From positions 186,001 to 250,000 of the forward strand of contig NZ_JAPCHX010000004.1 in assembly GCF_026107415.2 (NCBI RefSeq): DNA of 64,000 nt, written 5' to 3'. The position numbers were made by a program, and so were the translations under genes. The notes under the pieces are model-generated. The model had not been told where the DNA came from. It did not search any database and saw only the letters and a list, made by a program, of their open reading frames with translations. Positions 42,013 to 50,206 of the stretch are shown piece after piece. Position 1 is the first letter of the stretch. Every line of letters starts with the position of its first letter. This DNA is from Microbacterium sp. MPKO10 (GTDB lineage Bacteria; Actinomycetota; Actinomycetes; Actinomycetales; Microbacteriaceae).

Positions 42013-43269
42013 TGGTGATGTGCGAGCTCTCCCCGACAGCCGCCACGCGCGCGTGTTCTCTTTCACGGCCGCCTGAGCCCGACGCTCCCTTCGCGTTGCC
42101 GGCAACGCGGCCTCGGGAACCATCCCGCGAGCGAGCCCGCGAATTGCCGCAGCGACGGGCGACCGCGGAGAGACTTCGCGGATCGTGCGGCCTTCGAGAA
42201 GTGCGGCATCGGCCGCTCGTTCATCGTGCGCGATGAGCGTCGGCTTGTCGATGCCGCCGAACCGTTGGAGCGTGGACGTGATCTGACTCGGCGCGGCGAC
42301 ACCAATGGGACCGGAACGTACTCGGTTCATGACTGTATGCACCGGGATGCCGCCGACGACCTCGAGCAGTTCGGGGTGCACACGGAGGTATCGGGTGACC
42401 CCGATGGGGTCGGCTCGACCAACAGCCAGGATCCGATCCGAGGCACGCAGTGCCGCCAACGTCGCTGCGTTGCGTCGGGGCGAGAACACGTCGCTTGAGA
42501 TCTCCTCGTCGCTTTCCAGGCTGAATCCGGTGTCGACAATCACGTGGTCGGCCCAACGGCGACAGAGAGCGATGGTATCGGTCACCCGCGACGTCGTGAG
42601 TTCCGGCCACCGTGCCGAACGGGTCAGGCCAGTGAGCACCGAGAGAGATCCTCGCGGCACCGGATAACTCTCGCTGATGCGCTCGACCTCGTCATAAGTG
42701 AGCGCATCCTGCCCTGCGAGTCGACACGCGGCTGCGAAACCGGGCGACTCATCGAGCATGCCGAGCATCTGCGCGACCGAGGCGCCCCAGATATCCGCGT
42801 CGATGAGACACACGCGGGCACCCAGCGCCGCAAGCTCGACGCTAAGACTTGTCGCAACAGTGGTGCGCCCCGGGGCCCCTGCAGGGCCCCACACAGCTGT
42901 GACGCGACCGGTGCTCGCTTCGTCGGGGTCCGTGCCGAGCTCCGGGCCGGAGAGGACCTTCTCGATCTGCGCGACGCCGGCGTACTCGTCAACCATGTCG
43001 CGAAGGCCGATGTGCGCCGCATGGCGGCGCTGCGTCTCGTCTGCGCACACGGCGACGACGCGGCATCCTTCATCGTCGCAGTGGACCAGAAGATCCTCCG
43101 TTATGACGTCGCCATCCGCCAAGAGCGCCTCAGGGTGCGTCCTTGTCACAATTTCAGCGATGTCATCGAGGGGCCCCAACCGGGCGAGAATGTCGTGTCC
43201 CCGTTCAAGAAGCGGCTCAAGAATACGCTCTTCTGTGGCGCGTGCAACGGCGAGCACGAGGCGGGTCAC
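42010..43269 (-). CDS. CpaE/MinD-like P-loop protein with altered Walker A
   Basis: A 419-aa protein: N-terminal receiver-like domain (about 1-110, no obvious phosphorylation signature) and a C-terminal MinD/ParA fold (about 120-370), the CpaE layout. Fold markers are CLIDADIWGASVAQMLG and HVIVDTGFSLES. The nucleotide loop reads WGPAGAPGRTTVATSL: both the deviant first lysine and the usual GK lysine are missing, with Arg at the second place. ATP binding is therefore doubtful. GTG 43269 overlaps the SAF gene stop. CpaE-type proteins place pilus or secretion machines, but no other tad genes are here. Confidence 0.78.
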   Translation of the reverse strand: MTRLVLAVARATEERILEPLLERGHDILARLGPLDDIAEIVTRTHPEALLADGDVITEDLLVHCDDEGCRVVAVCADETQRRHAAHIGLRDMVDEYAGVAQIEKVLSGPELGTDPDEASTGRVTAVWGPAGAPGRTTVATSLSVELAALGARVCLIDADIWGASVAQMLGMLDESPGFAAACRLAGQDALTYDEVERISESYPVPRGSLSVLTGLTRSARWPELTTSRVTDTIALCRRWADHVIVDTGFSLESDEEISSDVFSPRRNAATLAALRASDRILAVGRADPIGVTRYLRVHPELLEVVGGIPVHTVMNRVRSGPIGVAAPSQITSTLQRFGGIDKPTLIAHDERAADAALLEGRTIREVSPRSPVAAAIRGLARGMVPEAALPATRRERRAQAAVKENTRAWRLSGRARTSP

Positions 43270-43904
43270 GAGACGCTCGATTCTGGCACGAGCGAGAGGG
43301 CGTGGCCGTTGGCCAGTGCGCTGAGCACCGTGGCAACATCGCCCTTGGGAACAAGAATTTCGACGCTGGTGCTCGCCTGCCCGACCATGGCGTCGTTGTC
43401 GCTGATGTGCGCGACCACGGCGCTGTCTACGATCACTGTCGGCTGCCCGAAGCCCGTGTCGTCGTCATTGGGCGCAGCCGCCCACACGTCCACACGCGTG
43501 CCGATATCCACTGATGCAGGAAGCTCACCTGGTATCTCGACGACAACGGCCGTCACCGCGCTCTCAGAGGCAGCGGCCACGGCGGACGCGGGGATCAGCT
43601 CGCCGTCTCCGACAGTGCGCGTCACGACGAGATCGCCTGCGGGCAGCTCGCCCTCGCGCACGTACTCGCCATCGACGCCGCCGAGGCTGACCCGCGTCAC
43701 GGCCAGCTCATCGGCGGATATGTGCACACCCGCCGGGAGCGTCGACGGCGCCGCATAGACGGGAACCGTGCTGTCATTCGCGTCGACAACGAGCCACACG
43801 CCCGTGACCGAAACCAGCACCAGCACGACACCAATGATGAAACGCGGATCCAGCCAGAACCGGCGGCGTGCCGTCCGCGGTGAGGTTATTGATTCCTTCG
43901 GCAT
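43266..43904 (-). CDS. SAF-domain membrane protein (CpaB/RcpC-like)
   Basis: A 212-aa protein with a short cytoplasmic N-terminus, one membrane helix (FIIGVVLVLVSVTGVWLVV) and an extracytoplasmic SAF domain (LPAGVHISADELAVTRVSL, GDLVVTRTVGDGELIPASAV). CpaB/RcpC proteins of this shape sit in Flp pilus assembly. Start: ATG 43904, or GTG 43910 two codons earlier; neither has a clear Shine-Dalgarno. It overlaps the CpaE-like gene (GTGA), so the two are coupled. A perfect DnaA box lies 40 bp upstream. Confidence 0.8.
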   Translation of the reverse strand: MPKESITSPRTARRRFWLDPRFIIGVVLVLVSVTGVWLVVDANDSTVPVYAAPSTLPAGVHISADELAVTRVSLGGVDGEYVREGELPAGDLVVTRTVGDGELIPASAVAAASESAVTAVVVEIPGELPASVDIGTRVDVWAAAPNDDDTGFGQPTVIVDSAVVAHISDNDAMVGQASTSVEILVPKGDVATVLSALANGHALSLVPESSVS

Positions 43905-43943
43905 GCACACAATGGTGCCAATTTCGGCGATGATTCAAGAAAG

Positions 43944-43952
43944 TTATCCACA
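43944..43952 (+). promoter_or_regulatory. Perfect DnaA box TTATCCACA (1)
   Basis: Exact match to the canonical DnaA 9-mer, in the 83-bp gap between the divergent SAF-domain and HTH genes. A second copy, sharing GTTATCCACAG, is at 44933-44941. Confidence 0.6.
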
Positions 43953-43993
43953 GGCCACGATTCACTCAGCTCGAGTGACCATAATCGATAGGT

Positions 43994-44272
43994 ATGGACC
44001 AGATTTCACCAGAATCGATCGGGCGCTTTCTCACGGTGGCCGATGCGTCGGAGATCCTGAATATCTCGGTCGACGAGGTCCACGAGCTGATCGACTCAGC
44101 GGAGCTTCCCGCAATCAGCGTCGGCTCGCCCGGTCGTTGGCGCATTGAACGACGTGTTCTTGAGGACTATATTCAGGAGAAATACGAAGAGACTCGCCGC
44201 ATGAGTCTCTGGCGGGAGGCAAACGCCGCAAGCGTTCAGGACATCGGAGACTCACCAGCATCCCGCCGGTGA
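43994..44272 (+). CDS. Excisionase-family helix-turn-helix protein
   Basis: A 92-aa DNA-binding protein with a MerR/Xis-type winged helix: FLTVADASEILNISVDEVHELIDSAELPAISV then GRWRIERRVLEDYIQEKYEE. The same architecture is used by phage excisionases and by chromosomal regulators such as BldC; no integrase or att site is nearby, so a resident regulator is more likely. CATAAT lies 8 nt before ATG 43994. Targets are unknown; the flanking palindrome (45033) and DnaA boxes are possible context. Confidence 0.82.
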   Translation: MDQISPESIGRFLTVADASEILNISVDEVHELIDSAELPAISVGSPGRWRIERRVLEDYIQEKYEETRRMSLWREANAASVQDIGDSPASRR

Positions 44273-44277
44273 CCCCG

Positions 44278-44892
44278 TCACAGTTCAACAAGATCGAGCT
44301 GTGACAGAGCTACCAGTTGCACGTGTGTCACCTCGCGCGCACGCCGAGCGGTACCCCGTGGGTGCCGGGCGATGTCGAGATGATCGCGTGCCACACGGTC
44401 GATCGTTCCGCCAAGCACGTCGACGGCTGTTGCCGTGGTGATGCTCACGTAACTGCGACGCCTGCAGAGATCCCGCAGAACGAAGGGCAGCCCGATGCGA
44501 TCCGTGATTTGAGGATCGTGTGAAGAAACGGGGCTCTCCGCGATGCTCTCCTCGGCTTCAGACGGGCGAAGCTGGATGCTGGCGATGGCATCCACCGCAA
44601 TGAGGCATGCCCCGTTGCCGCCGTGTTGCCTGACGAGGTCGGCAGCAAGCCAGTCTCGCCCGTAGGTGCGCGGAACGATCGCGATCTCACGCCCGCACCG
44701 CAGGCTCACGCGGATGCTTGTCGGATCGTCACGGCGCTCGATGTTCTCGCGCCCGAGCGTGATGAGCCTCTCCCTGAGGCTCAGTCGGCTGATGCGCAGG
44801 CGTTCGTCCTCGGCGCGCCGCTCGCTGTCATCGGCTCCCCATGCCGAGTCCAGCTGCCCCTCAAGATCGTCGAACAGGCTGTCCCATCTCAT
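44278..44892 (-). CDS. Conserved actinobacterial protein of unknown function
   Basis: A 204-aa soluble protein that I do not recognise. The first third is acidic and helical (SLFDDLEGQLDSAWGADDSERRAEDERLR, broken by RISRLSLRERLITLG), followed by a beta-rich domain (TSIRVSLRCGREIAIVPRTYGRDWLAADLV) with the repeated pattern of small barrel folds. I chose ATG 44892; the frame reaches 44940 over a DnaA box. Position next to the secA region and the HTH gene is typical of this group. The stop lies 5 bp from the convergent HTH gene. Confidence 0.7.
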   Translation of the reverse strand: MRWDSLFDDLEGQLDSAWGADDSERRAEDERLRISRLSLRERLITLGRENIERRDDPTSIRVSLRCGREIAIVPRTYGRDWLAADLVRQHGGNGACLIAVDAIASIQLRPSEAEESIAESPVSSHDPQITDRIGLPFVLRDLCRRRSYVSITTATAVDVLGGTIDRVARDHLDIARHPRGTARRAREVTHVQLVALSQLDLVEL

Positions 44893-44932
44893 GGTGCCCG
44901 AGACTAACGGTTTCCTGCGCACCGGCGTCGAG

Positions 44933-44941
44933 TTATCCACA
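44933..44941 (+). promoter_or_regulatory. Perfect DnaA box TTATCCACA (2)
   Basis: Second exact DnaA 9-mer, 40 bp before the 44892 start, same orientation as the first and about 990 bp from it. Confidence 0.6.
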
Positions 44942-45032
44942 GTTTCGGCGAAGTGCTTTACAAGATCGCCGCTTTCCTGGTTGAGTAGCTAACCATGAGT
45001 CCCGGCCCCCAAGCGAGGGTCAGGACGCTGGT

Positions 45033-45049
45033 GGGTTCATCATGAACCC
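45033..45049. promoter_or_regulatory. Palindrome GGGTTCATCATGAACCC
   Basis: Perfect 8-bp inverted repeat around a single C, in the 211-bp gap upstream of the Rv3235-type gene (ATG 45104). It could be an operator or a small RNA hairpin. The gap also contains CGGCGA/TCGCCG (44946-44971). Confidence 0.5.
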
Positions 45050-45103
45050 GCTACGGCAACGCGGCCCAGGCAGGGACGCGTCCATCGTCCGGGCGGAGAA
45101 AAG

Positions 45104-45568
45104 ATGACGGAAAGCAATGTCGCACACAGTTACGAGCATTCACACGCTCCCCCTGCTCTTCCCGCCCGATGCGGCATTGCCGATCCCGATAGCGAATTCA
45201 CGTTTCTCCGTACAAGCGCATCCGAGCTCCCGGACCCCGAGCCTCTGCTCATCAACTTGACGCGAAGCGTCATCGAGGTCATCGCAGGTGCCCGCGACCT
45301 GGAACAGCTGTCTCGCTGGATCAGCGAGGACGTGTACCGCGCGCTCGTCAAGCAGGCAGTGATCAGCGCGCGAGCCCGGTCGTTGAAGAATCAGAACGCT
45401 GTGCGCCCGATCGTCCATGTGGGGACCGTGCACGTCCAGATGCCCGTCGACGACGTATGCGAGGCCGTGATCATGGTGCAGGTTGGCCGCACACGGGCGC
45501 GTGCCGTCGCCATCCGCCTCGAAGGTATTGACCACCGCTGGCGGGCAACCTCCATCGGCGTTCTCTGA
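45104..45568 (+). CDS. Rv3235-family protein
   Basis: A 154-aa protein of the actinobacterial Rv3235 family, of unknown function. The conserved part is residues about 45-150: LINLTRSVIEVIAGARDLEQLSRWISEDVYRAL, then HVGTVHVQMPVDDVCEAVIMVQVGRTRARAVAIRLEG in outline. In many actinobacteria this gene lies beside secA, as here, where it converges with secA (7 bp between stops). GGCGGAGAAAAG before ATG 45104 is a fair Shine-Dalgarno. Confidence 0.88.
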   Translation: MTESNVAHSYEHSHAPPALPARCGIADPDSEFTFLRTSASELPDPEPLLINLTRSVIEVIAGARDLEQLSRWISEDVYRALVKQAVISARARSLKNQNAVRPIVHVGTVHVQMPVDDVCEAVIMVQVGRTRARAVAIRLEGIDHRWRATSIGVL

Positions 45569-45575
45569 GGGCCGA

Positions 45576-48428
45576 CTATTTCTTCTTTTGCGCCCTTCGT
45601 TGAGCGCGATTCACCGGCGCGGGCTTCTCATCATTCAGAGTGCTCTGGCCGAATGCCCCGCGCTGAACAGGTTTCTTCGGCTGCGCGGCGGCCGGGCGTC
45701 CCGCCCCCGGCCGCGGCGACTGCCGTGGAGCGGAAGCGCCGCTCGGTGTGCGAGCAGCCCGCTGGGCCTTACCCGTCGCACCTTTCTCGATCTGCCCGCG
45801 CTGGTTGCGCACTTCGACGTCACCCTCTTCGTTGGCCGCCGTGTAGCTGAGCTTCTCTGTCTCGCCGTCCGGACGCGCGAGGCCTTTCGCCACGATCACG
45901 GGGCCTACCTCACCTTCGGCGTCATCGGGACGGGTGACTTCGACGTCCAGATTGAACAGATAGCCGATCGACTCTTCGCGAATCTGCCCCATCATCTGTT
46001 GGAACAGCGAGAAGCCCTCGCGCTGGTATTCGACGAGCGGGTCACGCTGTGCCATCGCGCGCAGTCCGATGCCGTCTTTCAGGTAATCCATCTCATACAG
46101 GTGGTCACGCCAGCGGCGATCGATCACCTGCAGCACGACGCGGCGCTCGAGCTCGCGCATTGCATCCTCGCCCAGCGTCTCTTCCCGACGCTCGTAGGCA
46201 AGTTTTGCATCCGAGAGGATCTCCCGTTGCACGAACGCCCGGTTCACACGCCCCTTCGACCCGGCCTCCTGCACAACCTCATCGATGGTCAGGCCGATCG
46301 GATACAGAGTCTTGAGCTCCGCCCAGAGAGCATCGAAGTCCCAATCATCACCGTTGCCCTCGCCGATGTGCTCGTCCAGTACTTCCGTGATCACATCGGT
46401 CAGGAAGACCCTGACGCGCTCCTGAAGATCGTCGCCCTCAAGAATCTGCCGCCGGTCGTTGTAGACCGTCTCGCGTTGGCGATTAAGAACGTCATCGTAC
46501 TTCAGAACGTTCTTGCGGATCTCGGCGTTGCGGGATTCCACCTGCGACTGGGCCGAGCGAATCGCTCTGCTGACGACCTTCGACTCAATGGCGACGTCGT
46601 CTGGCACGCCGCGAGACATGAGACTCTCTGCCGCTCCCGAGTTGAACAGTCGCATCAAGTCGTCCTGGAGCGAGAGGTAGAACCGGCTCTCCCCCGGGTC
46701 ACCCTGACGGCCGGAACGCCCGCGCAGCTGGTTGTCGATGCGGCGCGATTCGTGTCGCTCGGTGCCCAGAACGTAGAGGCCACCGGCCTCAATCACCTTG
46801 TCGGCTTCGGTCTGGACCTCTTCCTTGACGGCCTCGTATACGTCGTCCCACTTCTCTTCATACTCGTCAGGCGTCTCGGTCGTCGAGAGGCCGAGCTCTT
46901 CCATCTTCTGGACGGCAAGGAATTCGGCGTTACCGCCGAGCATGATGTCCGTTCCACGACCGGCCATGTTCGTGGCCACGGTCACCGCGCCCAGACGCCC
47001 GGCCTGCGCAACGATCGTCGCCTCACGCGCGTGGTTCTTCGCGTTCAGGACCTCGTGCCTGATGCCCTTTTTCGCCAGGAGCCGCGAGAGATACTCGCTC
47101 TTCTCGACGCTCGTCGTTCCGACGAGCACGGGCTGACCCTTTTCATTGCGTTCCACGATGTCATCGACGACATGCGCGAACTTCGCCTCTTCTGTCTTGT
47201 AGACGAGGTCAGACCGATCCTCACGCTGCATCGGCTTGTTCGTCGGGATCGCCACGACACCGAGTTTGTACGTCGACATGAACTCGGCCGCCTCGGTCTC
47301 AGCCGTACCCGTCATGCCGGCGAGCTTGTCGTACATGCGGAAGTAATTCTGAAGCGTCACTGTGGCAAGAGTCTGGTTCTCGGCCTTGACCGAGACCCCT
47401 TCCTTCGCCTCGATCGCCTGGTGGACACCTTCGTTGTATCGACGGCCGACAAGGATACGCCCGGTGTGCTCGTCGACGATCATGACCTCGCCGTTCATGA
47501 CGACGTAGTCTTTGTCTTTCTTGAACAGCGCTGCCGCTTTGATTGCGTTGTTGAGGAAGGAGATCAGCGGCGTGTTCGCGGCCTCGTAGAGGTTGTCGAT
47601 GCCGAGGTGGTCCTCGACTTTCTCGATCCCGGGCTCCAGCACGCCGACTGTGCGCTTCTTCTCGTCGACTTCGTAGTCTTCACCGGCGACGAGGCTCTGA
47701 GAAATACGCGCAAACTCTGTGAACCATCGGTTCGCCTCGCCTGATGACGGTCCCGAAATGATCAGCGGCGTGCGAGCCTCGTCAATGAGGATCGAGTCAA
47801 CCTCGTCGATGATCACGAAGTAGTGATCGCGCTGCACCATGCCGTCCATCTGCCAGGCCATGTTGTCGCGCAGATAGTCGAAACCAAACTCGTTGTTGGT
47901 TCCGTACGTGATATCGGCTTCATACTGTTTGCGCCGGATATCCGGGGTCTGTCCCGAAACCACGACACCCGTTGTCATCCCGAGTGCGCGGAAGACACGA
48001 CCCATGAGCTCTGACTGGTACGACGCCAGGTAGTCGTTCACCGTAATGATGTGCACGCCTCGACCGGTGATGGCGTTGAGGTACGCCGGCAGCGTTGCCA
48101 CGAGCGTCTTTCCTTCACCGGTTTTCATCTCGGCGATATTGCCCAGGTGCAGCGCCGCACCACCCATCAGCTGAACATCGAAGTGACGCATTCCGAGTGT
48201 GCGTTTTGATGCTTCCCTGACCGCGGCGAAAGCTTCGGGAAGCAGATGGTCCAGCTTCTCGCCACCCTCGTAGCGTTCACGCAGTTCGGTGGTCTCGTTC
48301 TTGAGTTCTTCGTCGCTGAGCTCCGCGAAATCATCCTCAAGCGCGTTGACGGCCTTCGCATAGTTCTTCAGACGCCTGAGGGTGCGTCCCTCGCCGACGC
48401 GAAGGGCTTTTTCCAATACTGAGGCCAC
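45576..48428 (-). CDS. secA: Preprotein translocase ATPase SecA
   Basis: Motor of the general secretory pathway (950 aa), the housekeeping SecA1. Walker [40 protein letters not shown] (DEAD region), [12 protein letters not shown] and [17 protein letters not shown] are all present. The C-terminal linker is Ala/Pro-rich and ends [11 protein letters not shown]; the zinc-binding SEC-C motif is absent, normal for actinobacterial SecA1. Start GTG 48428 has GGAG 7 bases upstream. Upstream is hpf, separated by a strong terminator. Confidence 0.97.
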   Translation of the reverse strand: MASVLEKALRVGEGRTLRRLKNYAKAVNALEDDFAELSDEELKNETTELRERYEGGEKLDHLLPEAFAAVREASKRTLGMRHFDVQLMGGAALHLGNIAEMKTGEGKTLVATLPAYLNAITGRGVHIITVNDYLASYQSELMGRVFRALGMTTGVVVSGQTPDIRRKQYEADITYGTNNEFGFDYLRDNMAWQMDGMVQRDHYFVIIDEVDSILIDEARTPLIISGPSSGEANRWFTEFARISQSLVAGEDYEVDEKKRTVGVLEPGIEKVEDHLGIDNLYEAANTPLISFLNNAIKAAALFKKDKDYVVMNGEVMIVDEHTGRILVGRRYNEGVHQAIEAKEGVSVKAENQTLATVTLQNYFRMYDKLAGMTGTAETEAAEFMSTYKLGVVAIPTNKPMQREDRSDLVYKTEEAKFAHVVDDIVERNEKGQPVLVGTTSVEKSEYLSRLLAKKGIRHEVLNAKNHAREATIVAQAGRLGAVTVATNMAGRGTDIMLGGNAEFLAVQKMEELGLSTTETPDEYEEKWDDVYEAVKEEVQTEADKVIEAGGLYVLGTERHESRRIDNQLRGRSGRQGDPGESRFYLSLQDDLMRLFNSGAAESLMSRGVPDDVAIESKVVSRAIRSAQSQVESRNAEIRKNVLKYDDVLNRQRETVYNDRRQILEGDDLQERVRVFLTDVITEVLDEHIGEGNGDDWDFDALWAELKTLYPIGLTIDEVVQEAGSKGRVNRAFVQREILSDAKLAYERREETLGEDAMRELERRVVLQVIDRRWRDHLYEMDYLKDGIGLRAMAQRDPLVEYQREGFSLFQQMMGQIREESIGYLFNLDVEVTRPDDAEGEVGPVIVAKGLARPDGETEKLSYTAANEEGDVEVRNQRGQIEKGATGKAQRAARTPSGASAPRQSPRPGAGRPAAAQPKKPVQRGAFGQSTLNDEKPAPVNRAQRRAQKKK

Positions 48429-48540
48429 GAATGCACTCCACTTTGTTCACGGCGCCGGTGGCGCCAGGTCCCGCTTCGTTCGATGCGGGCCGGGGTCGAT
48501 CGTACCCATGTTAGCGACTTGGCGCTTGACGCAGGCTGAA

Positions 48541-48588
48541 GAACGACGGCCAGGCGCACGCTGTCCGCGAAACGCCTGGCCGTCGTTC
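48541..48588 (-). terminator. hpf terminator
   Basis: Perfect 16-bp stem (48541-48556 with 48573-48588) and a 16-base loop, 6 bp after the hpf stop on the minus strand, followed by TTCAGCC. Separates hpf from secA. Confidence 0.75.
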
Positions 48589-48594
48589 GGTGTC

Positions 48595-49251
48595 TCAGGA
48601 GCCCGTCGCCTCGGCCTCAGCTTCCTCCGACAGCTCAATCACACCGTAGTCCCATCCTTTGCGCCGGTAGACAACGCTCGGGCGATCCGTGCGGGCATCG
48701 ATGAAGAGAAAGAAGTCGTGCCCGACCAGTTCCATCCGGTCAACCGCATCGTCAACGGTCATCCATTCGGCGGGGAATGTTTTCTGCCTGATCACGACAG
48801 GCGAATACGCGTCTTCGTCCTCAACATCGTCAACGGGGGATTCGCCGGCGCGCACGCGATCGATGACCTCGGCCGGGGCCGGCTGAATCCCGACAGCTGC
48901 GAACTCATTGGTCGCCGCCGCGTGCAGCGATGTGCGCTTCTTTCCGCGCCGCGCTTGTCTGCGCTCTTTCGCCCGGCGTATTCGCTCGAGCAGTTTGTCG
49001 ATCGCGATGTCGAACGCGCTGTACTTATCTCCGCCCGTCGCTTCAGCTCGCACCAAGGGGCCCGGCCCGACTAGCGTCAGCTCGACGCGATCGTCACCGT
49101 TCCTCCCGCTCTTGTCATTGTGGCGGCTGACCTTGACCTCGAATGCGATCATGCGGTCCGTGATGTGGGTGATCTTCTCCGACTTCTCTTCCACGTAATC
49201 ACGGAATCGATCGGTGATTCCCAGGCCAATTCCGACGATGTTGGTTTCCAC
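48595..49251 (-). CDS. hpf: Long-form ribosome hibernation promoting factor
   Basis: A 218-aa long HPF that joins 70S ribosomes into inactive 100S dimers in slow growth. The N-terminal RaiA domain (about 1-100) has VGIGLGITDRFRDYVEEKSEKI and KYSAFDIAIDKLLERIRRAKERR; the C-terminal dimerisation domain (about 155-215) has VVIRQKTFPAEWMTVDDAVDRMELVGHDFFLFIDA in outline. GTG 49251 is chosen because GGAGG lies 5 bases upstream; the frame continues to 49305 without a site. Confidence 0.95.
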   Translation of the reverse strand: METNIVGIGLGITDRFRDYVEEKSEKITHITDRMIAFEVKVSRHNDKSGRNGDDRVELTLVGPGPLVRAEATGGDKYSAFDIAIDKLLERIRRAKERRQARRGKKRTSLHAAATNEFAAVGIQPAPAEVIDRVRAGESPVDDVEDEDAYSPVVIRQKTFPAEWMTVDDAVDRMELVGHDFFLFIDARTDRPSVVYRRKGWDYGVIELSEEAEAEATGS

Positions 49252-49301
49252 GGCGACCTCCGGATCCGGCGTGCGGCCGCCTGGTTTTCCGGGCGATCCT
49301 T

Positions 49302-50054
49302 TCACGCCTTTTCATACACCGTAGCCCCAGCGACCGGGGTTGTCACGCACTGTTTCTCTGTCGGCGTGGCTGTGTGCTTCGGCGTCGATGCGACGGTTGC
49401 ACACGCAACGATTTCGGCTCCCGCCTGTCGCAGAGCACGTATGCACTCATCGAGCGTCGCCCCTGTGGTGACGACATCGTCGACGATGATGAACCGTCGT
49501 CGGGCCGCGCCGCGCGCCGTCACCGCCCCCGTGAGGTTCTCACGTCTCTCGACACGCCCCAGACCGATCTGGTCACGCGGTCGGCGAGCCCACGACAACA
49601 CGCGCGGCGCAGTGAACCCGGCTCGGCGCACGATCAGGTGCACGGGTACGAAGCCGCGCGTCCGTCGCGACGCCCGCGAGGCAGGAACCGCCGCCAGTTC
49701 GATGCTCTCACCCGTCGCGTCATCGAGCGCCGCTTCGACAGCATCCGAAAGCCACCCGCCGAGCACGGGAGCAGCGTCGACCCGCCCGTCGCGCTTCAGG
49801 GCGAGCAGCATTCGCTTGGCTGTCCCCGCGTACGGCACCGCACTATAGACCGTTACCCCCGAGACGGTTCGGGTCAGGATGCTGCCGGGCAGCGCTGTGC
49901 GACACGACGCGCAGACGCTCACATCTGGTTCGCCGCATCCGGCACACGCAACCGGAGCGAGAAACGCGAGCGTCTCACGGACAGCGTCGCGGATCAGTCC
50001 CACACAGTGGTCCATCAATGCGGGTCCCCAGGCTCTGCCGCGGTGACGTGCCAT
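49302..50054 (-). CDS. comF: ComF-family phosphoribosyltransferase-like protein
   Basis: A 250-aa ComF/GntX-family protein: an N-terminal zinc-ribbon-type segment CAGCGEPDVSVCASC and a C-terminal PRTase fold with RRRFIIVDDVVTTGATLDECI, the PRPP loop. In competent bacteria ComF takes part in single-strand DNA processing at uptake; in others its role is unclear. Start choice is uncertain: ATG 50054 (GAGG upstream), ATG 50015 (GGGGA upstream) or ATG 50117. It follows lpqB by about 150 bp on the same strand. Confidence 0.85.
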   Translation of the reverse strand: MARHRGRAWGPALMDHCVGLIRDAVRETLAFLAPVACAGCGEPDVSVCASCRTALPGSILTRTVSGVTVYSAVPYAGTAKRMLLALKRDGRVDAAPVLGGWLSDAVEAALDDATGESIELAAVPASRASRRTRGFVPVHLIVRRAGFTAPRVLSWARRPRDQIGLGRVERRENLTGAVTARGAARRRFIIVDDVVTTGATLDECIRALRQAGAEIVACATVASTPKHTATPTEKQCVTTPVAGATVYEKA

Positions 50055-50206
50055 CAACCGATCCTCGCCCACGATCGTCGTGTCCGCGTGGGAGCGAGCA
50101 TCATCTGTGGAGAACACAGACGCCGCACTCTGCTGTGGACGACGTCAGGCCCGTGGCACCGCCGAGCGCCGAGCGCCCCGAGCGCACTTACCGGTTCGCC
50201 GTCCGG

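Noticed and set aside
43994-44272. Excisionase of an integrated element
   Set aside because: No integrase, att repeats, tRNA or phage genes nearby; context is core chromosome.
43911-44941. Replication origin, because of two DnaA boxes
   Set aside because: Only two boxes, no AT-rich unwinding region, and no dnaA, dnaN or rpmH nearby.
44941-45103. Possible ydaO-type c-di-AMP riboswitch (AGCTAACC segment)
   Set aside because: The conserved GGGGAACC and GTGAA elements and their order are missing upstream of the segment.
45483-47744. A 753-codon open frame antisense to secA
   Set aside because: Shadow of secA codon bias; no start signal, and it overlaps the end of the Rv3235-type gene in another frame.
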